Part shown: positions 39,017 through 50,998 of the stretch, piece after piece
Position numbering within the stretch: the first letter of the stretch is position 1
Layout: each line of letters begins with the position of its first letter
NCBI RefSeq assembly: GCF_000165425.1
Contig: NW_001799388.1
Coordinates: 186,001 to 250,000 of the forward strand
From: Paramecium tetraurelia
Lineage: Eukaryota; Ciliophora; Oligohymenophorea; Peniculida; Parameciidae
Length of the DNA: 64,000 nt
Direction: 5' to 3'
The notes under the pieces: model-generated
Seen by the model: only the letters and a program-made list of their open reading frames with translations
Told to the model about the DNA's origin: nothing
Databases searched by the model: none
Made by a program: the position numbers and the translations under genes

Positions 39017-41718
39017 TAATGTAAGTAAATTGTTGATATGAAGATATGGATGATTCCGGTTCGATCATATCTTGTTCAATATTATCATAATCTTTTTCTC
39101 TTGGTTTTATTTTCTTTATGAATTTCATCTTCTACAAGCATTCATAATTAATAATGTTTGGAATGTTAGATTTTATTAAGATCTTTTCGTATCTTCCAGA
39201 ACTAGTGTTAATCCAATAATAAATTTAGTCATTCAACTAAAATATTGATTCTGCATAATTAGCAATATCATAAATAAGATTATTGCTCAATCGTTGTCTC
39301 AATTCATTAATGGTTGTTAAATCTTTTGCTAGTAGTTCTTAATGCAGCAAAGGATTCTGACAAACAAGTTGCATTTTTTCAATATGAAATGAAATTTTGG
39401 AGGCCTCATTTTTTGATTGATCTTTAATTAAATTAATTAACTCTTTGATAATTTTGGCTTTAATATGTTTAATTTATACATTTTTAATCTGAAGGAATTC
39501 CTTTAAATTGAAATTCACTTAAATTTAGATTCAGACTATTTCTTAAGTATTATTGCATTTCCACTTTTGAATATTTCATTTTAAACTATATCACTTGTAA
39601 GTAATCTTTATATTTTAATCTTTCGGACAAGGGGAGCATATCACTCAATAAAGCATATTTAAGTTTTTGAAGAGCAATTTCATAGTTATGATTTCTCAAT
39701 AGTTTTTATATTTCAGGCATATGATCTGCAAAGTCTGTTGTATCTAAAGTGGACATATTTTATTTTTCTATCTGCATCCTTGTAATTTCTTTATTGGCCA
39801 ATCTTTAAAATATAGGGGCAGATTCACTTGCGATATCCTTTATCGAGCTTTCACTAGCAATTCTTAAGGAGTTGTCGTCCAGATCGAAATTATCATCATC
39901 ATTTTCAATTAGTTTTTAAGCAATGTTCAGATGTTTCTTATTCATGTTTTTTTCAATTTAATTTTTCATTTGATATACATTTTTTTCTGTCTATGACACT
40001 GAAACGGTTTCATGCAATACATTTCTAATGATCTATCTTTTTTCTAATTTCCTCATGTTCTTTAACATAGTTAGACTTTGTATTGCCAAATGTCTTGGTA
40101 ATCTATTGCATCTACTTACTTAAAATAGGTCTATGTTAATCTTTTATAGATATTCTAAATACCTGACTGAGCAATTCTAAAATATCAATATTACCAACAC
40201 TAGCAGCGACATGACCCAAAGACCATTCGCTTATACCAGATTTTTTCTCGAAATCAAATAATTACTGATGTGATCTTAAATGATATAATCTCTTATTGTA
40301 TTCAATTGCATATTAAATCGCACTAATTTAACCTTTCCTGACAGCCAAATCCAAAGGAGTCCAACCTTCATTGTTTTCACTATTTGGATCAGCATCTAAT
40401 ATTAAGAGGATATTGGCCATTTCTTTGGCATCTGGACTCTTTGAATAATTCATAAACAATTGGTGTAGAGGTGTATTGCCATCAATGTTTCTAAAATTAA
40501 TTAAATTCAAATCAGTATGTTATGTTATCGAATTGTCTTCCTCATTAAGATTTAAGATCATTTTGAAAAAGGCTAAATCTACTCTTTAACAAATAGCATG
40601 AATTGTTTAAGGAGCAAATTTTCCACCCAGACTTCTTAATACTTTGACTGATCTTTATTAAAGTGTATTATTACCTCGTTTTACCTTCAATGTAACAAGC
40701 ACTCAAAGGAGTATTTTGATCAAAATCTAAGCTATTAATATGCTCTGGTATAATTTAAGTTAAACTATGAAGAATACCAATCTCATTAGATGATCCTGCC
40801 TAAAAAAATAGATTTCTGTATCTAAAATATAGTATTTATTATACTTGTAATCGGTTTGAGAGAAGTTAGGCTCGGAAAGACTCAACAATTTAACAAAGCT
40901 TTCGAAATTAAGGCTTGTAGTTTATAAAATAGATATCAACTTATCCTTTATATGCTGGTACTTCTCAAAATTAATCTTCATCGGCAATGCTGGTTTGCAA
41001 TACTTAAACCAATCGAATTCAAAATATTGCATCCCATAAAGTACTTTATGAAATCCCTTGGGTATTAAGGTAAAACAATTCATCTAGATGCATAAATGTT
41101 CCAAGTTAGGAAAATACAGTTACTCTATATAATTATTTGATAAATTTAGATATTTAAGTTCTGGAGGATTGACATTGAAGACCTTGATTAAATTGTCTTG
41201 CATGTCTAAATATTCTAAGAATTTTAAGGTTTGCAAGAATATTGGCAAGACATTAATTTAATTGCTGCTCAAAATCAACTTTTGCAAATTAGTCATGCGC
41301 CTATAAATATTAAGAAATTAATAAAAATTACATTATTTAAGGAGGAACAGTTGTTAATTGGTTTTAGGATAAGTTCAATAACTTTATGTTGACCAAATTT
41401 TATTGCAATTTAGGGATTTATCTGAGTTGTTAACAGGGCAATTCTAATTTCTCTTCAGTGTAGAGTGAATCCTAAATCTATAATATTTTTAGTAAGTACT
41501 GTTTCATATGGTTATTTTTATTTGTGCTGATTATTTTTACCATTAACATTTAAGTTAGTTTCTCCATTTTAATCCTTTGCTTCTTAAAAACTAAAAAATG
41601 GTTTTTCTTTTAATTGATGAATACTAAGATTTCCATCATGTTCATCTTGAATGACATAGGAATCAAAAGAGGAATAACTTAGTACTGATGGTTTCTGTTC
41701 ACATTATCTACGATCCAT
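38985..41718 (-). CDS. LRR and ankyrin-repeat protein
   Basis: About 880 residues, start MDRRQCEQKPSVLSYSSFDS. After a disordered N-terminus, residues about 110-260 carry leucine-rich repeats (NIKLLNLSQNQLTTVPPQ, KLILSSNQINVLP, LEYLDMQDNLI, LKYLNLSNNYIEQL). Residues about 340-520 carry ankyrin repeats (RNIDGNTPLHQLF, NNEGWTPLDLAVRKG, and a final ASVGNIDILELL-like copy). The remainder is helical and charged, ending EPESSISSYQQF and a short tail. Introns of 22 nt and about 31 nt lie near 41490 and 41325. Scaffold protein by architecture; partner unknown. Its 3' end overlaps the convergent small gene by about 30 bp. Confidence 0.85.
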
Positions 41719-41757
41719 TATATTAATTATTCACTAAAAAAATTAAATATCAAAATA

Positions 41758-42516
41758 TCAATCACTATTATCGTTAAATTCCTTATCACTAACATAAGCC
41801 TAGTTATTCATAATTTGGAATTCATTAAAATTTTCTTAATTGTTTTCTTAATCGGACTGTTAATTTTAAACTTCTACATTTTATTCAACATATTGAAAAT
41901 TTTAGACTTAAATCTATTAAATTTCTTTTTATTTCTCTTTATCCTTTTTGATCTTTAAGTTCTATTTTTTATCTTGGATTGGACGATTTGAAATGAAATT
42001 TAGTGGGTCCCTAGCTCCTGCCAAATATTGCTCTATAAATTTAACATATTATTCTGGATCTTCAACCCTATTAGAATTAATTAAATCCAATAGCAAAACA
42101 TTCTCAACATAAAATTGAAACCATTAATTTGTTTGATGACAATGAAAGATATCTCTAAAATCTTGAATAGTGTATTAAGCTGATTTGGAAGTCTACTTTT
42201 TATTAATAAAATTGATCAATTCTTTCTGCATAGGATTCATTAAAAAATACTCTTTGTTCTCTTTTTTTTAATCTTCCATAAACTTTCTAAAGTTATTTCC
42301 AAATGTCTTTGGAATGTTCTTAGTGTTAAACTCTTAATTCATCAAAGTCTAATATCTGTCTACTTAAACTTAAGTGTTTAATTTTGGATTTTGAGTTCGA
42401 AAGTGATTTTATTATGAATATTCCTCTTTTATATACTCACAACTTTCCTCATAATCCAGACCATCCTTATTTTATTCAATATTTTATTCATCCAATTCAA
42501 TATTGAAATTAAACAT
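41758..42516 (-). CDS. Unknown Gln/Lys/Glu-rich protein
   Basis: 252 residues in one open frame without need for introns, MFNFNIELDEQNIEQNKDGL to TGA at the complement of 41758-41760. The middle (about residues 75-165) is less biased and may fold: FGNNFRKFMEDQKKE, YTIQDFRDIFHCHQTNQWFQ, YVENVLLLDLINSNR. The ends are Gln/Asn-rich and probably disordered, with a Lys-rich patch (KIKKDKEKQKE). No family recognised. Lies 40 bp upstream of the LRR-ankyrin gene, same strand. Confidence 0.75.
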
Positions 42517-42790
42517 TTAAAAATTAAAAAATAAAAGAAATAAATTACACTTTGAAATCGCACTTAAATTAATTAAAGGAATCCAATAAGAATTTTTATT
42601 CATTAGTTCAAGTATTTTAAGGAATATGTAAAATGGTTATAAATGTTTTGCAAATAATTATAAAAGAATTGATATTGATTCAAAATTGGGCTATAGAACT
42701 TTTGGACAACACTCTTTCAATAATTTAACTTAGTGAAGTTTGTTTAGTTGACATAGTCAGATTAGTACATTGATTTATCAAGCAAATTTA
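42517..42790. other. Intergenic, no clear gene
   Basis: AT-rich DNA between the unknown gene and the Myb-like remnant. A short plus-strand frame opens with an ATG near 42634 but ends after about 45 codons and shows no recognisable character. Confidence 0.4.
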
Positions 42791-43003
42791 ATGTTTTCAA
42801 CATAAATTTTAAATAACTCAAAATAGAACATTAATAGATTAACAAGAGAAGAAGATAGACTAATTCTTCTCCTTTATAAGAATCTAAATTTACGAGTAGA
42901 TTGATTTTAAAATCAAAATATAAATGAAAAATCATTAAATTCGCTTAAAAAGGCTGTGAAAGAGAAATCAGAAAGGTAGTTGAGGACCAATTTAAAAAAA
43001 TGA
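42791..43003 (+). pseudogene. Possible Myb/SANT-like remnant
   Basis: A plus-strand frame from ATG 42791 reads INRLTREEDRLILLLYKN, which resembles the first helix of a Myb/SANT repeat (T-x-E-E-D...L). An in-frame TGA stands at 42902-42904, where a Trp would be expected in such a domain; beyond it the same frame stays open as EKSLNSLKKAVKEKSERQLR to TGA 43001-43003. This looks like one small broken gene or a single relict domain. The match is short, so both the family and the pseudogene status are tentative. Confidence 0.3.
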
Positions 43004-43032
43004 ATTCGGCTATATAAATATATATCAAAATA

Positions 43033-44117
43033 TCATTATCTAAGTATATTGAGCATCATCTAATATGTTTTTGCACTAATGGGCTTTGATTAATAATTTG
43101 GAGGAGCATTTTTTGGAAGAATGGTTTTGCAAAACTTTCTAAATTTCATTTCTGGAGTAGCCTTAGGTTGCTAATAAAATAAATCAATTAGATTAAAGTC
43201 GCTTTATTAAATCAATTATTATTTTTAAATTTCTAGATCAGGTTACGAAAGATCTGCTTTCACAGGAGTTTTGTAAATGAATTATTTTGATCTCACATTA
43301 GTAAATGAATTCTATGGTTTTGGGGAGTTATCAATTCTTCTATATTTCTTAGGAGTGCTATAAAATGCTCTTTCCCTATCTTTTAAAATTTAAGAGGGAT
43401 GAAACGGTTTAATGACATAATTGAATTCCACAATGGATATTTTATTATCTTCATCCCTGTCAGAAGCATGAAAGAATGCACTGATGTCCTACTTATCATA
43501 TTGAATGTAATTGCTTTTAAAATAATTCTCTAAACTATGAGTAATAAATAAAATCTATAAATACTGTTGGGCAGTAAAATATCCAAGTTAGTAATGATCT
43601 ATCATTTAGAATGCTTATTAGACTGATTCTTTACAGAAATCTTTGATAATTTTGAGATGTTTAAAATTAGACAATTCCTAATGGAGTATTTTGAACAAAC
43701 CCCATTCAACTTCATTTGGTAAGGTTTTATTTGCTAATACAAAGTATGAATCTCTAGCAGCCGCTGTTTCTTTAAGAATAAGATCAGTTTTTGGTAGTAT
43801 CTGTTTAGCAAAGCTTTATGATAAGGAAAAATTTACTCTGTATAGGTTACTCTTCCATCTCTATTGAAGTCCAAATATTATAGTAAATAGGATGCTTCTA
43901 AACTTGTTAGACTGCAGTTATTATCAAGCATAAAGTCAATGATATCTTGATAAGAGATTTCTCCACATCTACTTTTGTCCATTCTTTTGAATGCTCTAAC
44001 TTGATAAGACAATTTACCAGCATAAGGTTCAAATTGGGATAATTAGGAAAGTAATTTTCTGACGGTTTCTGTTCTTCTTTCACATTCACAGATTTCAATA
44101 ATAAGTTCTGTTAACAT
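43033..44117 (-). CDS. EF-hand calcium-binding protein
   Basis: About 350 residues. Three EF-hand loops are visible: DKSRCGEISYQD, DFNRDGRVTYTD and DRDEDNKISIVE, with acidic or Ser ligands at the expected positions. A 23-nt intron splits the second loop region (near 43812-43834). The start MLTELIIEICECERRTETVR leads directly into the first pair; a helical linker with ETAAARDSYFVLANKTLPNE joins the hands. The tail is basic and Gln-rich and ends MMLNILRQ before TGA. The arrangement resembles ciliate EF-hand proteins of cilia or cortex rather than calmodulin. Ends 46 bp from the next gene on the same strand. Confidence 0.88.
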
Positions 44118-44163
44118 TTATTAATAAAATAATATTACTTAATATTAATATTTTATTATTAAA

Positions 44164-45920
44164 TCAACAGTCAGCTGGTCTCTTATAATCTGGAGCTTAA
44201 CTTGGACATCTCTCATTCATATGTTCATATGGATCTATTGTATTGTATCCTTCCAACTCCATTCTATGAGTTCCCATGATTTAACAATAGGGCAAATCGG
44301 GATCATTATCTTTGCATTTTTTAGGAACTACGTAATCTTTATCAAAGAAGTTCATTTAATAAACATCTTTTGGGGTAAATCTGTAAAGATATAATGAATA
44401 ATTACTCTGTTGCTTCAATATGATATTCTCCAAATAAGCCAGCTGCCTTATACAATCCAATAACAAATGAAGAACATACTTAACTTGGTCCATCACTGTA
44501 AATCCATTCATCTTTCTCAACCATAGCATATAATTCGGCCTTAATTTAGAAATAAGAGTATTACAATTTCAATGCCTCTCTTTGCTGCTTCGATTGTGAT
44601 TTCTGGGATTGTCAAACCTTCAGTTCCTAATCTCTTATTTAATGCTTCACCAACCATTTTAGTTGAAATACTAGGAGCAAACTTCTCAATGAATGAAAAT
44701 ATGTAAGTAGCTAATTCAGCACTCAACAAAGTGGGATAATTATCTTTGGGTGTATCAATCCATCCAAATATAAAATTGTGATATCCATATGGTTATCCTT
44801 CCATAAAATTCCAAAATTTAAGAGCCCCTTCTTAATCCCATTGTGCTCTCTTCTCTGGACTTAATGGCAATATGGCAACATTGAATCCTGCATTCTTAGC
44901 ATAAACTTTCCAATCTTCCCATCTGTTCTTTTGAATATTTTTCTTAGGCCAATACCAGGCATCTTATGATTCTACAACCCATTTAACACCATCTATTTCA
45001 AAGATAACAGCACTGTGTCCTGATCTGCTTCCTGTTCCCCATTCGATAATTTAATCTAATCCATCAAATCTAGTAATAGCCAAAAAGTCTCCTTAATGAA
45101 TTTCTGCTTCAGACCATTCAACATCAACATTGGGTCTCTCCTTCCATCTATATCCTGTTGCTCTCTCAATAAATTCTATATTTGATCTAATCATCCAATT
45201 TGGTGGATAACTACCGAATACTGAACCCAAATAAGGATTTGCTGAAAATCCTCCAAAAAATAATTCAATTGTAGTTAACAAATCTCCGATCCAATAATCA
45301 AAATGATCACATGTTCTGAAGATGTAAGCTCCCGCCAATTTAAAAGCCTCCTTTTGCTTTTCATTTCTAAAATGGAAGTACACCTTATGGTCTTATGCTA
45401 TATAAAATTTTTTATAATATATTACCTTTCTTAATTTTGACAATATTGTAATTCAAAGTTGTTCCAATCATATAAAATTCTGAGCATTATTTTCCGTTTT
45501 TGTATTCTCCTGGATGAAAGGTCACTTAAACTTGGTTTTAAGCATTATTATATTCGTAACTAACTTTCATTTAATCGTAGCAGTCATCATCATAATCTTT
45601 AAGTATTATATTCTGTAGCTTATCGTTTAGCCTTCCAACTTTTTGGAATGACATACCGAAAAATTCATGGCCCTCACTCTTTTTACAAGTCAAAAGTTGT
45701 GTTTGGTCTTGATTAATCAAAGCTTACTTAAACTCAACAAGTTGTTCATCATTTATTCATATTTTTCCTTAGGGTCCTCATCCTCATAATAATGAATATT
45801 GTATATTGTTTCATTATGTCCTTCCTCCAAAACTTATGTGCCTTGCAATCTATCAATCACTGTTCTTTATTGGCACAAGCTTACACCAAGAATCAAACCA
45901 ATAATAAAGATTTTATTCAT
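44164..45920 (-). CDS. Secreted permuted papain-fold (NlpC/P60-like) protein
   Basis: About 550 residues with signal peptide MNKIFIIGLILGVSLCQQ. A beta-rich N-terminal domain of about 150 residues carries CEFYMIGTTLNYNIV-like strands. The C-terminal domain looks like a circularly permuted papain fold: a His in GTGSRSGHSAVIFEIDG, followed by WVVESQDAWYWPKK and GQPYGYHNFIFGW, and a later Cys in GPSQVCSSFVIGLYKAAG that could pair with the His for catalysis. Introns of 20, 28, 25 and 25 nt are required (near 45722, 45413, 44550 and 44403). Such enzymes cut amide or ester bonds; the substrate (bacterial wall peptide in food vacuoles, or lipid) is inference. Ends with a Cys-containing tail at TGA. 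Confidence 0.8.
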
Positions 45921-46011
45921 ATTAATATTACGTCATTGACTTCACTGTTAATCTCTACGGGTTTAATTATTCCCCATAACTCAACAATAATTATATATTA
46001 TAAAATAAATT

Positions 46012-49000
46012 ATGGCTTAATAAGACATTTAAAGAAAAGCCAAAGCATACCTAGATAAACATTAAATTGAGGAAATATTGGGAGATCTAGTAACCACTCT
46101 ATCCTATCATCAAATGAAAAATCCGATTATATATATTGTACTACATTAAAATAATTATATCATAGATTAAATATTTGTGCACCGTTCACTGTACACCCAA
46201 AGAATTACAAGAGGCAGGAATACAAATTGACAACAGAGAAAAAGTAGAATAACCAATCCTATGCTTGCCTTTTCCGAATTTGTCCCAACATCAAGGCTCA
46301 ATCAAAAAATTGACAAAAGAGTAATTTTATGCTTGCAAAAATAAAATCACTGATCAAGGAAATAATTTTAGATCGATCTGCAAACTTATTCAAGATAATC
46401 CCAAATCTAAACCTGGCCTTTTTGCTGTTGATCCGAGTTCTTATCTGATCTATAGCGATCTATTTGATCCCATCGTTAAAGAAAAAGGGTACTTAGGTAC
46501 TCCAATTAAAGATATGTCTTACACACTTACATCCTCTATTCTAGAAGATGTTAAACCATTTTTAGAAGAATCTATTTTTGTTCTCAGAAGAAATGTCCCA
46601 AAATAGAGATTTGGTTCCACCCTATAAAACAGACAGGCTTTGACCAAAGAGTTATTTTAAGTTCTATCAAAATAATCAATTATTAACTACTCCTTACATA
46701 ATGATTTATCAGCTATGGCACAAGAAGATGTTAGAAAATTGTAAATCAACGATAAATTGTTTAAGAAAAAAGATCCAAATCAAGCAATCATTAATCAAAT
46801 ATTTAAAGGATTGCGTCATCCAGATTGGCCCGTTGATAGAATGGTACTTTAATCAAGTGATAAATAAAATATTGTTTGGATCAACAGAGAAGATCATCTT
46901 AAATTCAAATTTCTCAATTTAGAAAAAACATCTATTATTGATGCTTTGGATAATTGTTGCAAAATGAATTAATACTTAGATTCTAAAGAATTAGTCAGTT
47001 TTGATGATAAATTTGGATATCACACTGTCAAACCATAATTTAGTGGTCTAGGTCTCACATTTACTTTAAAATTCAAGTTAGATCAACAATCAATTAATAA
47101 AATTAAGTCAAATAATAACAATTTAAGTTCTAAAATATAAAATAAAGTGTTTAATGTTTAAACAAAAGAGAAAGATAAGTACTTTACAATTAAATCAGAA
47201 AGATGCACAGGATTAACAATGAAACAATATGTGGAATAACTATGTTAAATTCTCTCAATACTATTTGAAGGAGTAATCAAGAAGCCAGAAACCTATACAA
47301 TTGAGAAATATTTTAAGAATGAATAACAAATATAATAGTAGTAATAGTAATAATAATAGCAATAATAATAATAATTATTATAATAATAATAGTAATAACA
47401 ACACTAATAACAATAATAACAATAATAGTAATAATAATCACCCCCCCCCCCCTCATCATCATCATAATAATAATAATAATAAACTTAATCAATTTCAAAG
47501 CTATTAGATGAAAATAATACTATGTCTCCATCTAAAGCAGCTTAATCACCCTCGCATGTTGCAATTGATATTATTTAAAATCAACCTGAAGAATAGGAAT
47601 ATGCAACTTTGCACAAAAAAAGATTAGAAACCTTTTTGAAAAAGCTAAAAGAAACCAATAAACCTAGGCTCAACAAAATATGTGAATTGAAAGAACTAGT
47701 AGGTTTGCTCAAAGATGATACTTTATATTTCTAAAATTAGAATAAGAAATTTATTATTGTTAGAAGAAATCTAAAAATTAGAAGAAAAAATGTCGAAGAG
47801 ATTATTGGATTAAAGAATTAATAAGTATCAGACTAAATTTTGAAGGAGTGCAATTTAAATGGTAATTGTGAAAAGGGAATATTTCAGTATAAGTATAAGG
47901 GTTATGAATATTATGTGGCAATTGAACTTGATGATGATTTGACATTTATTTTCCCAATTATTAAGATTTCTATCTCCTAATAACTGCATAAAATACAAAG
48001 AATAGTCGATTAATTCTTGCCTAAAGATTTATCATATGCTTGGGATAATTAATATGGATATTTAACTAATAACAATATTTATTTAGGTAGCGGAATTAGC
48101 ATAACTTGTGATTTTCCATAATTTATTCAACATGAAATTCCAGGAATCCTTAAAGAATTGATTTTAGATGATTCTATATAAAACTCGAATAATTAATTCT
48201 TAACTCTTACTTCTTTAGATGAATACAATCTTTAAATTTACAGAAATGCTGTAAATGAGATACTGCTCTAGTAAAAGTTGTCAGAGAAGAAAATAAGAAA
48301 AGCTTTAGATAATTAAATATGTGAAAGTGATTGTTATTAAAATGATCAACTTTGGGCACCGTCGAAGAAATGTTTCGAAGACTTCGAAGAATTATATACA
48401 CAGTATATTTGGAATATAGGTAAAAATTGGTTTATAACAAAGCAATAGCATATTTTAATGGAAAACAAGTTACTCCTTTCAAAAATTATGATCAAATCAA
48501 ATCCGATTCCTATAAGCTTAACATCCCTTAAAATCCTGGCGTTGTAAATATCAAATGTACATTTTACAGAAATTTTGAATCACTAAAATACCAACATGAA
48601 ATGTCGGTTTAAGAAAAAATAAAAATGAAGGTAAGAGTATATCCTATTAATTTAAAGGCTAAATACAATGATTTCATAAAGAATAATGAGTGGAAATTTG
48701 GAAAAGCTCATCATTTGGAAATTAGTTTTGATAGCAAACCGGAAGAGTTCATCTAGAACTTCTGCCAATTTTGGAATCAATTAATTGAATAAGGCAAAGA
48801 ATTTTAGAAAAATTGCAACATGGGATTCTATGGACCAAATTTAAATCAAAGTTTATTAGAAGGATTCCAATTAGAAATAAAAACAAATAAACCAATAAAT
48901 CCAGATTTGATTAAGAGTTATAATTATAAACCTTGCTATCATAAAAATGGAATTATGAACTAAGAAGATGCAATTACAGCAATTATGAGTAATAGACCTT

Positions 49001-49044
49001 GCGTTCTAGAATTCGAATTAAATTTGATTTAAGAATTATTGTGA
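46012..49044 (+). CDS. Degenerate phosphagen-kinase-like protein with DPY30-type N-terminus
   Basis: About 990 residues. The N-terminus MAQQDIQRKAKAYLDKHQIE resembles a DPY30/RII-docking helix pair found in flagellar proteins (LGDLVTTLSYHQMKNP follows, then a 28-nt intron). Residues about 90-420 match arginine/creatine kinases: DWPVDRMVLQSSDKQNIVW, INREDHLKFLNLE, GYHTVKPQFSGLGL. A linker of Gln, Pro and Ser (47325-47480) leads to a second, weaker copy ending AWDNQYGYLTNNNIYLGSG. At the active-site Cys-Pro-Ser-Asn position the copies have Lys and Asn instead of Cys, so neither should be catalytic. A further intron (about 29 nt) lies near 48419. A structural or regulatory ciliary role is inference. 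Confidence 0.78.
47325..47480 (+). repeat. Gln-Pro-Ser-Gln low-complexity tract with a C12 run
   Basis: TAA/TAG/CAA triplets (poly-Gln), then twelve consecutive C at 47441-47452 (Pro), four TCA (Ser) and further TAA (Gln). The tract joins the two phosphagen-kinase-like domains and is in frame. Confidence 0.9.
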
Positions 49045-49089
49045 ATATTATTTCAAACATTTAAAACAAAACAATAATTTATATTTCTT

Positions 49090-50301
49090 TCATTCTTGAA
49101 ATTACTGAAGTGCTTCATGTTCAATTTCTGGGATATTCAATTAAAGCTGAGATTTGTTTATTTGTAATTATTTTAGTTATTTTGATAAATTCTTTAATTC
49201 ATCTTCCTTAAGGTTTTAAGCCCACACAATATAATCTTAAACATAAATTAAGTTTAAATAATTTCTAGGTTTAGCTTTGGAAAAAAGCCCTTCTACTGCA
49301 ACTAATATTTTGATTATATTTATTTTATTTTCAAGAATCTCAACTAGGAGGTTCTTAGTCTTAACACAAATTTCAAAACTTCGAATCATTGGAAATGTTA
49401 AAGCCCTTTAATAATTATTAATCAAAATATTTTCTAAATTATTATCTATATAAAATGCCTAAAATTAAGAACTTAGTTAATTTATGGTTATGGCAGATTC
49501 CTAATTTAAATCACCTTAAAACAAATTATTCTCATATAAATATGCAAATAAGATATCGATAATTCCAAATAAGCATATTTCTTTATTTTCGATTAAGTAC
49601 TCTCGTTTCCCTAGTTTACTAATTTTATTAATTTCGTCAATAGTAAATTATTTTTGGAATTAGAATTCATAGACTAATACTTCATCTACTTATTCATTTT
49701 CAAATAAATCAAATAAATAGGCATCTTTGTCAAATTATTATTAGACATATTAAAGGGCCATCGATTTTCTATCTTACATAGCAATCTATTTAGGATCTAG
49801 AATGGCAATTTCATATAATTCTTCCTCTAAATCATCAAATACATCTTTATATTGATTATTAAATCCATAACAAAAAGGGTTCACATATCCTTGTAATTGA
49901 TCTTCAGGATTCTAATCAATATTTTAGCCTTCCTCTTTATCATTTGTACTTTCTATGACCTAAATTAGTTTGCCTTAAAATTATTTATTTTTTTTTGATT
50001 TCTTATTCAAAAGCAGTCCAATCATATCAAGTTCAGTAAAATGTTCTCCAGCATTCAATTTTTCTAGATAAACCTTTAGATAATATGTTTCTGGGTCATA
50101 AATTGCTTTTGCTGGTTATTCAGCATCTTTAAGAAATTCATTAAATGTTAATTAGAGTAAGTATGGTTTCAGATAAAAACTAAATTACTTCCCAATCATA
50201 CTGAATTCTGATTTAGTTGGCTTAACATAAGGTAGCCTGAGTTTAATTATGATGTGCTTTTCGTCTTGTTCAATAAAAAATTCAGGAGTAATGAGAGGCA
50301 T
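49090..50301 (-). CDS. SHQ1: SHQ1, H/ACA snoRNP assembly chaperone
   Basis: About 403 residues in one frame. SHQ1 holds free dyskerin/Cbf5 during assembly of H/ACA RNPs. The N-terminal CS-like domain opens MPLITPEFFIEQDEKHIIIK, followed by LRLPYVKPTKSEFSMIGKQF and the YLKPYLLQL strand, matching the start of eukaryotic SHQ1 proteins. The C-terminal helical SHQ1-specific domain shows CYGFNNQY, then an aromatic DKDAYLFDLFEN and a domain with FTIDEINKISKLGKREYLIE and GIIDILFAYLYENN. The end, IEHEALQQFQE, is at TGA complement of 49090-49092. No intron needed. Convergent with the phosphagen-kinase-like gene, 45 bp apart. Confidence 0.88.
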
Positions 50302-50545
50302 TAATTAATTTTTTTAATTATAGTTGATATAATTATAAATTAACTAATATATAAATGATGAAATACTATTTCTGTGCAATTTTTAATATTTCACGCATAA
50401 TTTTCCATCCATCCATTTCCCTGATCTTTCCTTAGTTTATTAGTTTATAGTTTTGTGTTTCTCTAAGATTTTTATAATTAGATAAATTAGCTCGAGAGTA
50501 TTCTTGATTATCCTGATTTTGAGTTTTTAATACTTCTAAGGACAT
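50282..50545 (-). CDS. Small hypothetical protein overlapping the SHQ1 start
   Basis: An 87-residue frame, MSLEVLKTQNQDNQEYSRAN to TGA at the complement of 50282-50284. Residues 1-60 have a protein-like, charged, helical composition (GKIREMDGWKIMREILKIAQ); the last 27 residues are AT-driven and hydrophobic, so an unseen short intron or a nearer true end is likely. The frame overlaps the first codons of SHQ1 on the same strand by 20 bases in another phase. No family recognised. Confidence 0.45.
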
Positions 50546-50998
50546 AGTCTAAACATTAGAATATTAATATTTTACTATCCTCAATAAATTAAGAGTTAAA
50601 AAAATAATTAGTAAATTTTAAAATTCTAAGTGCAAAAAATTTATAAAGTTTAGAAATATAAAGAATCTTGATGATGACAACAAAAAGTATGCTCTAGTCT
50701 AAAAAAAAAGAACGTCGACCTAATTTTGTATTAAGTAATTCCAATAAGCATTTGAGAGTAATATATTGATACGTAAGGATGTAAATTTACAATAAATCAG
50801 TGATATTTAAAAAATAATCAATCACTAATACTGAAATCAATAAAGATAATAATTAACTATAGTAATTTTTTTTCAATTTTTAGAGAGTCTAAATTTAGAA
50901 GTCAAAAGTTTACAACTTGATGATATAAATGTAAACATCATCAAAATTTGATTGTTTATAATACCAAGATTTAATATTAGAAATATATATAAAAACGG
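50546..50998. other. AT-rich intergenic stretch
   Basis: Between the small gene and the decayed transporter. A plus-strand frame near 50671 (MMTTKSMLQSKKKERRPNF) closes after 33 codons and may be a relict exon. Nothing else recognised. Confidence 0.4.

Noticed and set aside
47313-47498. Minus-strand Ile/Val-rich frame
   Set aside because: Antisense of the Gln/Pro/Ser linker of the phosphagen-kinase-like gene.
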